Assembly: GCA_003553895.1 (NCBI GenBank)
Contig: PWFM01000180.1
Location: 1 to 18,410, forward strand
From: Syntrophomonadaceae bacterium
GTDB lineage: Bacteria; Bacillota; Dethiobacteria; DTU022
DNA: 18,410 nucleotides
Direction: 5' to 3'
Positions 7,257 through 14,702 of this stretch are shown here, piece after piece. Numbering within the stretch: the stretch's first letter is position 1; each line of letters starts with the position of its first letter. The position numbers and the translations under genes were made by a program. The notes below the pieces were generated by a model, which had not been told where the DNA came from, made no database searches, and saw only the letters and a program-made list of their open reading frames with translations.

Positions 7257-7285
7257 GGTATAAGTTGCCACAGCCAAACCTTCAA
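7257..7285 (-). promoter_or_regulatory. Possible sigma-A promoter for the candidate RNA
   Basis: TTGAAG (7280-7285), a 17-base spacer and TATACC (7257-7262) read leftward. Each hexamer matches the consensus at four of six positions. Confidence 0.35.
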
Positions 7286-7320
7286 CGGTCTTTCCTGATT
7301 AAATAATACCAAGCCTGGTG

Positions 7321-7363
7321 TAGAAAAACAAACCCGAGTGAAAACTAAGTTCCACCCGGGCTT
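7321..7363 (-). terminator. Terminator of the cargo-like gene at 7413-8003
   Basis: Arms 7330-7340 and 7353-7363 pair at nine of eleven positions around a 12-base loop. On the minus strand they are followed by TTTGTTTTTCT. It lies 50 bases past the stop codon. Confidence 0.7.
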
Positions 7364-7412
7364 AAATTGCTTGACTTTACATTAGAACTAGCAAGCTATT
7401 ACCATTCTTCTA

Positions 7413-8003
7413 CTAAGGTGTTGGTCTTTTTTCAGCATAGATAACTAGATAACCTTCGTACTCATATAATTCCTCTCCAAATAGCGGATGGAATTGCACA
7501 TCTACTGGTTTAGTATCATAGGTTGCACCATGACCAAGCCCGCGCTTTTCACCTGCTTCCCATGGTGTCATTATTCCTGTGCCACTAAATGTATAAAATT
7601 GTAGTCCTAAGAATTCGGGGACATCTGTTGCTAAATCGCTTACTACGTCAGAATCCCAATCCCAGTCATTTGCGTTGTATTCGCCTTCAACCCAACCCCA
7701 CCATATATCGACTGTGTATTCTGTATTATTGACAATATCAAATAATCTTTCATAGTAATAACGTGCATCTGGCTGGAAGCCGACACCAAAGTCAATCACC
7801 ATTACTTCAGCCCCACCACTTTCTGTCCAAATTACTTCGCCGTGATCATCTTCATTCGGAATTAACGCCAACTTAGCGTCTCCTGTATTAACTACTTGAA
7901 AATCCATACTACTCTGTACTGTTGCACTTGTATAAGCCATTGCTGCAATAATACCCGACACCAACAACAAACCAACAATCAATACAATACCAAACTTTCT
8001 CAT
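7413..8003 (-). CDS. Secreted SipW-cargo-like protein (camelysin/TasA or DUF1102 type)
   Basis: This 196-residue protein has a signal peptide ending AMA before Tyr24, immediately followed by YTSATVQSS. Nearly the same segment follows the cleavage site in 8263-8739 (YSSATVQSK) and 13362-14234 (YSSAEVDSQ), which marks them as one cargo group. AKLALIPNE (43-51) and a beta-rich body with many Trp and Tyr follow, including GFQPDARYYYERLFDIVNN, also seen in 3423-4535. There is no C-terminal membrane helix, so the mature protein is released or assembled into a surface structure. The start is an ATG with AGGAGAGG five bases upstream. It is monocistronic, with its own terminator and shared element D 150 bases upstream. 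Family naming is by resemblance. Confidence 0.8.
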   Translation of the reverse strand: MRKFGIVLIVGLLLVSGIIAAMAYTSATVQSSMDFQVVNTGDAKLALIPNEDDHGEVIWTESGGAEVMVIDFGVGFQPDARYYYERLFDIVNNTEYTVDIWWGWVEGEYNANDWDWDSDVVSDLATDVPEFLGLQFYTFSGTGIMTPWEAGEKRGLGHGATYDTKPVDVQFHPLFGEELYEYEGYLVIYAEKRPTP

Positions 8004-8152
8004 CTTAACCTCTCCTTTTTAATTGATTTTTCCAAGGCCGCATATAGATAACCTTGATTTGCTTATATCTTACCTTCCCCTCTATCCATCAGAAACAGAC
8101 CGCAGATGTATCTTTAAGGAACCCGGGTAGTGTTTTTTCTGCTCATTTTGTC

Positions 8153-8180
8153 GTATTTAAATCTACTGCGCTGGGAGTAG
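8153..8180 (-). promoter_or_regulatory. Shared promoter-like element, copy D
   Basis: In the gene direction the sequence reads CTACTCCCA, 15 bases, then ATACGACA. It starts directly after the T run of the operon terminator at 8186-8215, where a promoter for the next gene (7413-8003) is expected. Confidence 0.6.
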
Positions 8181-8185
8181 AAATT

Positions 8186-8215
8186 AAAAAAAAGACAGGG
8201 CACAGGTGCCCTATC
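8186..8215 (-). terminator. Strong Rho-independent terminator of the central operon
   Basis: Arms 8194-8203 and 8206-8215 form a ten-pair stem (one G-T pair) around two bases. On the minus strand eight T residues follow. It lies 48 bases past the stop of 8263-8739 and marks the end of the operon beginning at 14234. Confidence 0.9.
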
Positions 8216-8262
8216 TTGACTGCTGTTTCCTATATTGTTCCAAAGTAGCCAGCCCACAAGCA

Positions 8263-8739
8263 TTAATCTACCGGATTAGCTTTTACCTGCAGTGTTCCTT
8301 CATAGCTAACTTCACCTTCAGCGATAGTAACTGTAAAATCCACACTTGTAAAATCACCCGGTGGGAGGGTAGTATCATTTGGCGTAGCTGTTAATATATC
8401 CAAATCACTTTCCAAAGACAACTCGATCTCACTGCTGAAATTGTTCTTTATTCTAAATACATCATTAAACACAAACACTTTATCAACATCTTCTTCCGGG
8501 TCAATTGTTAATGCAAGCTTTAATACCCCTTTTGCTTCATCAATAATGGCCAAACCATCTACCGCTTGATTCTCACCTGGAATTAGTGCAAGCAAAGCTT
8601 GATCGGTGGAAACTATTTTAATTTCGGCTTTGCTCTGCACCGTAGCGCTGCTGTAAGCATTCACAGCCACTACCGCTGAACCAAGTAATAACAGCGCAGT
8701 GATCAAAATAACTACTTTTTTAAAACTTAAAACCCTCAT
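8263..8739 (-). CDS. Secreted SipW-cargo-like protein, last gene of the operon
   Basis: This 158-residue protein has a signal peptide ending VNA before Tyr29 and the mature N-terminus YSSATVQSK shared with the other cargo-like proteins. QALLALIPGE follows at 48-57. The rest looks like a beta-sandwich of alternating short strands with a conserved-looking FRIKNNFSSEIELSLES stretch. There are no cysteines and no C-terminal anchor. The start is an ATG with AAGGGTGTG upstream. It lies 26 bases downstream of the SipW fusion gene, which makes it the most probable substrate of that peptidase. A structural role in a surface fibre or matrix is inferred from TasA/camelysin relatives. Confidence 0.82.
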   Translation of the reverse strand: MRVLSFKKVVILITALLLLGSAVVAVNAYSSATVQSKAEIKIVSTDQALLALIPGENQAVDGLAIIDEAKGVLKLALTIDPEEDVDKVFVFNDVFRIKNNFSSEIELSLESDLDILTATPNDTTLPPGDFTSVDFTVTIAEGEVSYEGTLQVKANPVD

Positions 8740-8765
8740 TTTATCACACCCTTTATATTAAAAAT

Positions 8766-9854
8766 CTATCCAAAAACAGAACTGATTTTGTCCTTTTTTT
8801 TCCTCCATTTTTTTACATAGACTTTACGAAACCGACTGTCAAAAAAGGGCACACAAAACATGGGCAAAGCCGGCACAATAGCAGTAACAGCGAATGCCAG
8901 CCAGATACTTATACCCCCAAGCATTTTTATTGCCCCAGGAGGCAAAAAAGGTAAAAACATGCCTATGGTGACGTTAGCCTGATGGATCCCTTCTTCCCTT
9001 GCATGCACAGTAGCCAAAACTTCATGTTTTTCTCCATCCCGGAGGGAAAAATCGCTATTTGTTAATTCCACCTGGGGGTCATTTGAAACCACCAGGTAGT
9101 AAGAGGGGATGCCGCCTAAATTTTGCAGCTCGGCAAGCTCAATTTCACGGCTTGTGCCCAACTCCAACCCCCCGATCTCGCTGCCCGTGATTGCTCCCGG
9201 GTTTTTGTCCACTCCATACGGAAAAGTGATAAACAGGCTGCCGATGAGCATTATCGCTCCCATCATAACTGCAAAAGCTGCTGCGCCAATAAAATAGAGG
9301 TGATGCTTTTGCATGGCTTCTTTTCTTTGCCTTTTTTTAGATTTGGTCACTTCATCTATAACCAGGATTACCGCCAAGATACCTAAAAATGATGGAATAA
9401 GGACAGGGCTATCCATGTTTTCTTCAAGCATCAGGGGCAGGTGGCCAATCAAAGGTATTTTGAACGGCACGTTGCCCAGCGTGGGTACTACCCCTTTAAC
9501 CCATTCCGTCTCTATAGGAGGATACCTGGGGCTCTCCTGGTCCGGCCTTTCATTGGCATCACCCTTGGTTATAAAACCACTTTCAGCATCTCCGCCGACG
9601 ATGCGGTGCATGGTCCAGTCTCTTACCCCTTCTTCCTGGGCGCGGTAAACTATTATAGCACCACTTGTAAGGTTTGAGCCTTCAGCAACGGGCAGGATAA
9701 AAACCATGTCCCCCCTGGTCATAAGCGGGGCCATGCTATAGCTTCTGATCGTCACTGCCAGGGTTGGCTGATCGAGCAGTAAAGTTAAAACAGGAGAAAG
9801 GATTAAAATGGCAAAAATGACGATCATTATGGTAATGCCAATATATTTCAGCAC
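8766..9854 (-). CDS. sipW: SipW-type signal peptidase fused to an extra membrane/exported domain
   Basis: This is a 362-residue protein. Residues 1-168 are a full SipW peptidase: an N-terminal helix, SYSMAP with Ser40, TMHRIVGGD with His83, FITKGDAN with Asp99, YPPIETEWVKG, and a helix at 148-167. A basic linker (SKKRQRKE, about 171-178) is followed by a helix (about 186-210), an exported beta-rich segment (about 211-305), another helix (about 312-337) and a basic tail. The usual SMEP is SMAP here. The extension roughly doubles the family length; I do not recognise it, and it might hold cargo or a partner near the active site. The start is GTG with GAGGTGA six bases upstream. It lies 11 bases after the response regulator and 26 before a cargo gene. 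Confidence 0.88.
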   Translation of the reverse strand: MLKYIGITIMIVIFAILILSPVLTLLLDQPTLAVTIRSYSMAPLMTRGDMVFILPVAEGSNLTSGAIIVYRAQEEGVRDWTMHRIVGGDAESGFITKGDANERPDQESPRYPPIETEWVKGVVPTLGNVPFKIPLIGHLPLMLEENMDSPVLIPSFLGILAVILVIDEVTKSKKRQRKEAMQKHHLYFIGAAAFAVMMGAIMLIGSLFITFPYGVDKNPGAITGSEIGGLELGTSREIELAELQNLGGIPSYYLVVSNDPQVELTNSDFSLRDGEKHEVLATVHAREEGIHQANVTIGMFLPFLPPGAIKMLGGISIWLAFAVTAIVPALPMFCVPFFDSRFRKVYVKKWRKKKDKISSVFG

Positions 9855-9865
9855 CTGTCTTCACC

Positions 9866-10504
9866 TCAAAAAGTAATTTCAGGCCGCTCTTTGCCCATTC
9901 CTTCAGAAAACCCGAGCAGGGCGGCTTGAATCCGGTCTTCAACTTCGAGCTTGGCCAGCAGGTTGGAAATATGCTTTTTAACCGTCTTTTCGCTGATATG
10001 CAGCTTTCCTGCAATGGCGCTGTTGCTTAATCCTGCAGAAACGGCATCCAAAACCTCAAGCTCTCTGGCGGTAAGCCTCTGCAGGGGGCTTTCCTCCCGG
10101 CCCTTGATGGCGCTTTCCATGACCTCCGGGTCAAAGTAGCGCCTTCCTTTACCAACCCGCCGGATCGCTTCAATGATTTCTTCAGGCAGCGATTCTTTTA
10201 AAATATAGCCACCCACTTTCAAAGAGAGGGCCTGAGTGATCTCATGAGGCGAGCCGTGTGCGGTTAAAACCAGGAAATAGCAGGAAAGGTTCATTTTTTT
10301 ACATCTTTGCACCAGCTCTAAACCGCTGCCATCTGGCATTTTCAGATCAACAACCACCAGGTCCGGATTTTTAGCTTCGATCTCTTTTAGGCCTTCTTCG
10401 CAGGACGCAGCACTGCCGATAACATCGAGATCGGTTTCAAGGGCAATGGTTTGTTTGAGCCCATTTCGAACAACCGGGTGATCATCAACTATAACAATTC
10501 TCAT
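9866..10504 (-). CDS. NarL/LuxR-family response regulator
   Basis: This 212-residue protein has a receiver domain (1-118) with the acidic pair D7-D8, phosphoacceptor D53 in VVDLKMPDG, T81 and K103. A LuxR-type helix-turn-helix (about 144-200) contains LTARELEVL and SEKTVKKHISNLL. It is predicted to be phosphorylated by the kinase encoded just upstream and to bind DNA as a dimer. The frame extends to 10552, but MRIVIVDDHP with GAGAGGAGCG upstream fixes the start at 10502-10504. The start overlaps the kinase stop as ATGA, so translation is coupled. No key residue is missing. The target could be its own operon, which encodes the peptidase and cargo, but no site can be assigned. Confidence 0.93.
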   Translation of the reverse strand: MRIVIVDDHPVVRNGLKQTIALETDLDVIGSAASCEEGLKEIEAKNPDLVVVDLKMPDGSGLELVQRCKKMNLSCYFLVLTAHGSPHEITQALSLKVGGYILKESLPEEIIEAIRRVGKGRRYFDPEVMESAIKGREESPLQRLTARELEVLDAVSAGLSNSAIAGKLHISEKTVKKHISNLLAKLEVEDRIQAALLGFSEGMGKERPEITF

Positions 10505-12255
10505 TGTACGCTCCTCTCTGCCAGGGAATATGAATTGTCCTGGTGGGACCACTGGAGAAGACAGGTGATGCTTGTTCCTTCACCCGGCCTGGAATTGACC
10601 ACAAGATCTCCACCGTGGCTGCGGGCCAGCTCTTTCATGTTGATCAGGCCGAGCCCGTTTCTGCCGCTGTCATTAAGTGCCTGTAAATCAAAGCCCCTGC
10701 CATCATCACAAACAGAAATTTTTACCCCATCACCGGTAGCCTGTAAATTAATCGTTATGGTATTACAAATGCCGTGCCGGACTGCATTGGAACCGGCTTC
10801 CCTGATAATACGGTAAATGGCGCTGCGCAAAGAGGAATTAATACCATTTAAACTTTCCTGGCAATCAAATAAAACCCGGACGCCATTTAACTGCTCCAGA
10901 TCCTGCAGGTATGCTTTGATCTCTTCAGCAAATGGCTCCTTGTTCTTCTTTGTATCGCTCAGGTTATAGATGGAGACCCTTAATTCTTGCAGGCACCGGC
11001 GCGCTGTTTTTTGTAAGAGATGCAGCTGCTGCTGTCCTTCCGGGGGAAGATCAAACTTCCTGTTAAGCACATTTAAGCCGTGGATCAGGCCGAAGAGGTT
11101 TTGATTGACTGTATCATGCATTTGCCTGGCGATGCGATCTTTTTCCTCTGACAGCAATAATTTTTCAGACATTGCTTCCAGATAGCGCTTCTCCAGGGCG
11201 GCGGCACATAAATCGGCCAGGAAAACGAGGGTTTTAATGGATTCTTCGTCTTCTCCTGCAACCCTGCGGGTGAAGTAAGCAGAAAAGACACCAAAGATAT
11301 TTGAACTTGACTTGATCCGGACCGTTACCAGTGTCCCGCCGTTTTTACTATTTCCTGATAGCATAGGGAGAAATTTTACTTTCCAGCCATTTTTTCTATC
11401 TTCAAACATATCTTTAATACAAGGATACCAGGTTTCTTCAGCCAGCGCTTTCCGCATGCCTTTAATGGCATAAATAACTTTACTTTGCTTATTTTGTAAC
11501 CCTGCTTCCCTGGCCCAAATGATTGCCTTGGCCGCACCGGTCATCTCTTTGCAATAAGAGGTAAAAAGGTTGGCGATCTCCTGGGGATCTCCGTGGTGCG
11601 AAAAAACATCTATCGCTCCATAAAGGGCCTTAATATGTTCAAACTGCTTTTCCATGATCGCTTTTTGCCAGGACAGCCTGTCAATCAAGTGCAGCAAGAG
11701 CTGCCCGGCCAGGGTAATCAGGATAAAAATTAAAACAATATAAGCTCGCTCAGGCCAAATTGCCACAGTAAAATCAGGGTGCCCACTTACATATTGCTGC
11801 AGGTGAAAGGCTGCAGAAATAAAAGCGGCGCTCGCACCCCAACAAAAAAATTCGGGCGATAATGTGGTAGCCAATAGAACCGGGTTAATGGCATACCATA
11901 GAAAAGAACTGTCCAGGCCGCCGGTGAAAAGAAGGATGGCCAACAGACCGGTTAACTCAATTATTATTAAGCTTTTCTTTAATATTTCACTTCTTTGCTC
12001 CCTGTACACCCTTATAAATACATAAGCTTCCAGGTATAATAACAGGACCACCCCGAGTTTCAGGTAAAAGGGGGCATATGGCGGGCCCAAAAAATAAAAA
12101 AGGGAAGTTACCGTTAAAGAAATATAGCGAAACTTAATTAAAAGGGAAAATACATTTAAATTTTCCCAGATAAATAAATGTTTTACCAGAGCCTGAGCCT
12201 TCTCCACAAAGAACACCCCAGTATTGTAACGAATAATGGCTTTTGCCTGATTCAA
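10501..12255 (-). CDS. NarL-group membrane sensor histidine kinase
   Basis: This 584-residue protein has several N-terminal transmembrane helices between about 45 and 192, a GAF-like region (about 205-355), a HisKA_3 dimerisation domain with H380 in RIARQMHDTVNQNL, and an HATPase domain (about 470-570). The ATPase shows REAGSNAVRHG (N490), DDGRGF at 517-522 and NGLGL at 533-537. It should autophosphorylate on H380 and pass the phosphate to the adjacent regulator. The signal is unknown; the membrane part lacks a large outer loop, so sensing may be within the membrane or by the GAF-like domain. The start is unsure: the TTG at 12255 lies three bases after the upstream stop and has a weak ribosome site, and a GTG at residue 17 preceded by TGGGGTG is an alternative. 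Confidence 0.92.
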   Translation of the reverse strand: MNQAKAIIRYNTGVFFVEKAQALVKHLFIWENLNVFSLLIKFRYISLTVTSLFYFLGPPYAPFYLKLGVVLLLYLEAYVFIRVYREQRSEILKKSLIIIELTGLLAILLFTGGLDSSFLWYAINPVLLATTLSPEFFCWGASAAFISAAFHLQQYVSGHPDFTVAIWPERAYIVLIFILITLAGQLLLHLIDRLSWQKAIMEKQFEHIKALYGAIDVFSHHGDPQEIANLFTSYCKEMTGAAKAIIWAREAGLQNKQSKVIYAIKGMRKALAEETWYPCIKDMFEDRKNGWKVKFLPMLSGNSKNGGTLVTVRIKSSSNIFGVFSAYFTRRVAGEDEESIKTLVFLADLCAAALEKRYLEAMSEKLLLSEEKDRIARQMHDTVNQNLFGLIHGLNVLNRKFDLPPEGQQQLHLLQKTARRCLQELRVSIYNLSDTKKNKEPFAEEIKAYLQDLEQLNGVRVLFDCQESLNGINSSLRSAIYRIIREAGSNAVRHGICNTITINLQATGDGVKISVCDDGRGFDLQALNDSGRNGLGLINMKELARSHGGDLVVNSRPGEGTSITCLLQWSHQDNSYSLAERSVQ

Positions 12256-12258
12256 GAA

Positions 12259-13326
12259 TCAAGATTGCAGCCTGAAAAAGTAAATAGCCTCATCACCTGC
12301 TACATAGAACTGCACACTGATTCTTTTATTGTCATTTTTACTAACAACCTGCAAAACAGGCCTCTCAATTTCATCAGAAATACGCATCAGTTCCTTAATT
12401 TCTTTTACTTCTACCAGGAGGGCTTTTGGAGAAACCACCCCTTTTATTTCTGAGGCTTCAATAATCCTGCTGCCGTAACGTTTTTTAATCTTATTGTATT
12501 TAAAGGTGAAGGTATCTTTTAAATTACTTCTTTTTTTGCGGTAATCCACCACCGTATATCCCCCGGCTATCAGGGAAGCACCTAACAGGGGCGGGAATAT
12601 AACCCTGCTTCGCGAAACATCGAGCGCTGCGCCCAAAAGCTTAAGGTAGTTCGGGCTGGTCTTAGTTTCCAGGGTTACTTCGTCATCTCCAAAAAAAAGT
12701 TCCCCTTCGGGATCGGTTTTTAGCATGGCTCCGTCTATAATAAATACATATTCTGCTTCCAAAGCTTTGTTGTTTTCTTCCTCTGAATTATAAAGATAGC
12801 TTTGAACAACAAGATTAAGATCGCCACGCGGCCTTACATCTGTTTCTTCAGCAATTATTTCGCTAACCTTTTTAGCTTGATTAACAGGCAGAACAAAGGA
12901 ACTGGAAAATTGGATAGATTCATCTTCAGCTTGCAAAACCTCTACCGGGGGTTCAAAGGGGAGGCTTTTTTCCCACTGATCAGGTGCCCTTACCAGAACT
13001 TCAACTTTAAAACTTGCTTCATACAAAGGTATTGAAGTTTGATCCATATCAATAATTTCAGCTGTGGCATTAAATACCACTTCTTCGGTCAGGTTCGCAA
13101 AGAAAGGGGCTTCTTCAGGTCCCAGAGGATCAGTGCCTACCGGGTAAAGTGTTGACTCTACCGGGTAAACCTTATAATCATAGCTAACACATCGATACAA
13201 GCTCTGCTTTTGAACTTTTTCTGTCAGTACAGGAGGGGTTGCAAGAGCCCAGATGGTTAGTACAGCAAATAGAACAATCATAGCGATTAACAGGGGCGCG
13301 AATGCTTTTTTGGCTACCCTTAACAC
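12259..13326 (-). CDS. DUF5305-type membrane protein
   Basis: This 355-residue protein has an N-terminal transmembrane helix (about 11-30). A large exported domain (about 31-240) begins TPPVLTEKVQKQSLYRCVSY and includes YPVESTLYPVGTDPLG and FFANLTEEVVFNATAEI, typical of DUF5305 proteins. A second helix (about 243-260) is followed by a cytosolic tail of about 95 residues. DUF5305 genes commonly sit beside SipW genes, but the molecular role is not established. Its two-helix topology would suit an anchor or assembly factor for the cargo. The start is GTG with AAGGAGGG eight bases upstream. It follows the first cargo gene by 35 bases and precedes the kinase by three. Confidence 0.82.
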   Translation of the reverse strand: MLRVAKKAFAPLLIAMIVLFAVLTIWALATPPVLTEKVQKQSLYRCVSYDYKVYPVESTLYPVGTDPLGPEEAPFFANLTEEVVFNATAEIIDMDQTSIPLYEASFKVEVLVRAPDQWEKSLPFEPPVEVLQAEDESIQFSSSFVLPVNQAKKVSEIIAEETDVRPRGDLNLVVQSYLYNSEEENNKALEAEYVFIIDGAMLKTDPEGELFFGDDEVTLETKTSPNYLKLLGAALDVSRSRVIFPPLLGASLIAGGYTVVDYRKKRSNLKDTFTFKYNKIKKRYGSRIIEASEIKGVVSPKALLVEVKEIKELMRISDEIERPVLQVVSKNDNKRISVQFYVAGDEAIYFFRLQS

Positions 13327-13361
13327 GTTTATACCCTCCTTAATTGTTAATCAAATCAAAC

Positions 13362-14234
13362 TTATTGTTCGGTATGCTCATTGACTTCATGTCTAAAATA
13401 ATCCTCAATGTTTATATCAGGCGTATTTCTTTCCTCTTCCCACTCTTTAAGCCAGTTTGTTTTTTCCTTGCCTTCATCTTCAGGTGCCTCTTCAAGGGGA
13501 TCAATGGTTTTAGACTCGATTTCTGAATATGTTTCACCAAGGCGAACCCTAAACTGATATTCGCCGGGCTCTTTTAACACAAGCTCTTTACCGGCAGCAA
13601 TTTCGAACCATCCTTCTTCGTCATCTGCAAATACTTCTCCAGGTGGGCAATGACGATATTCAAACCTTGCTTCTTCAGGTAAATCGCCGCATTTTTCTCC
13701 TTCAATATTTATTTGCTTACCCTGGTTCCAGGTAGCGATTAACAGGCCATCTTTTTCCAGGGCTTCTTTATCTAGTTCCAGTTCCCCAGCTTCGACTTTA
13801 ATACCTGTTAAAGTTGTTTCTAACACAGCCCTACCCCCGTTAAAATCGGCATATACAGCCACCTCTATTGATGTACTGTCCACCGCTGGACACAGGTCCC
13901 CTGCCTGTAAAAATATTGGGTTACTTTCCCCTGGGGAAATGCTGTTTTTTTCAGAAGATAGAGACATGTCGAGATCTGGGTTTTCCAGGATATAACTCAA
14001 TTCATAACGCAAATCCACATTTAGATGGTTGGCTATATCCAAGAGATAATCTTCGCTTATGCAACCCTGGGTTACAGAAACACCATTATTGGGCTGTAAG
14101 GAAATCAGGGCATGCGGGTTACTGACAGTCACTGAAACCTGGCTGTCCACTTCAGCGCTGCTGTAATTCTGGACCGCCACGCTACTCATTAACATGAGTA
14201 ATGCCAACGTTAACAGAAGCATTGCTTTTTTCAA
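13362..14234 (-). CDS. Secreted SipW-cargo-like protein, first gene of the operon
   Basis: This 290-residue protein has a signal peptide ending VQN before Tyr24 and the mature N-terminus YSSAEVDSQ of the cargo group, then HALISLQPNN at 41-50. A beta-rich domain (about 24-150) with four cysteines in the protein (residues 58, 114, 182 and 196 by eye) is followed by a second beta-rich part (about 150-245) and an acidic, charged C-terminal tail. It is longer than the other cargo proteins and may carry two domains. The start is TTG with AGGGG about ten bases upstream; an ATG four codons later has no better site. A weaker copy of the shared promoter-like element lies 32 bases upstream, a suitable distance for a direct promoter. 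Confidence 0.78.
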   Translation of the reverse strand: MKKAMLLLTLALLMLMSSVAVQNYSSAEVDSQVSVTVSNPHALISLQPNNGVSVTQGCISEDYLLDIANHLNVDLRYELSYILENPDLDMSLSSEKNSISPGESNPIFLQAGDLCPAVDSTSIEVAVYADFNGGRAVLETTLTGIKVEAGELELDKEALEKDGLLIATWNQGKQINIEGEKCGDLPEEARFEYRHCPPGEVFADDEEGWFEIAAGKELVLKEPGEYQFRVRLGETYSEIESKTIDPLEEAPEDEGKEKTNWLKEWEEERNTPDINIEDYFRHEVNEHTEQ

Positions 14235-14265
14235 CGAAAACAGCCCCTTTTTTTCTTTCTATCTT

Positions 14266-14292
14266 GTAGGAATAGATCTATAAGCGGGAATG
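14266..14292 (-). promoter_or_regulatory. Shared promoter-like element, weaker copy before the central operon
   Basis: In the gene direction the sequence reads CATTCCCG, 15 bases, then CTACAAG. The CCCG core, TACA and the spacing agree with copies A to D, while the outer bases differ. Its position would place transcription start about 25 bases before the TTG of 13362-14234. Confidence 0.4.
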
Positions 14293-14332
14293 AGTTAAGA
14301 TTTACTGGAATAATAAACACCCTTTTATGGCA

Positions 14333-14641
14333 TTATGGCGGAAACTTTCTTTTTCCGGATGCGAGAACACTCTCATCTTCATAAGCCGGTAGATTATCAA
14401 TCTCTTTTTGCTTCCAGGTTCGCAAGTCGTACTCCGCCTGGGGAATGCCTGTTTCTTCCATTGCCTCTTGCAAGAGCATGAATAGTTCCAAGGAACTGCG
14501 GAATGTTCTTTTTTTATCTGTAGCTAGCCAGTGAATTTCACCCTGCCAGCTGTAGTTTTTTTTATACATAATCTTGAGCAAGAAATCTGCTGACCCTTCC
14601 CTGGTGGTTTTGTTTGTTTCTTTTGCTGTCAAATTCAACAT
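14333..14641 (-). CDS. Small conserved-looking protein under a SARP-type promoter
   Basis: This 102-residue soluble, basic protein contains YSWQGEIHWL (30-39) and RTFRSSLELFMLLQEAM (45-61). I recall this W-Q-G-x-I-x-W plus F-R-S-x-LEL pattern from short uncharacterised Clostridia proteins, but no function can be given. The frame runs to 14728, but GGGGAGG (14647-14653) before the ATG at 14639-14641 sets the start. It lies 98 bases upstream of the first gene of the central operon with no terminator between, so it might be its leading gene. Its promoter (14703-14738) has the layout of SARP-activated promoters, and the two SARP genes are its upstream neighbours. Confidence 0.72.
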   Translation of the reverse strand: MLNLTAKETNKTTREGSADFLLKIMYKKNYSWQGEIHWLATDKKRTFRSSLELFMLLQEAMEETGIPQAEYDLRTWKQKEIDNLPAYEDESVLASGKRKFPP

Positions 14642-14702
14642 ATTAGCCTCCCCAGAAAAATGACACTGCGTTATTCTAAATAGAAGTTTAAACTGTGCAT
14701 TG

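Noticed and set aside
9109..9677. Several overlapping plus-strand ORFs opposite the SipW fusion
   Set aside because: The minus-strand protein has catalytic motifs throughout this span; the plus frames have none.
14272..14281. AGATCT-centred palindrome between the small gene and the operon
   Set aside because: It is too short to separate from chance and lies in the spacer of the weaker shared element.
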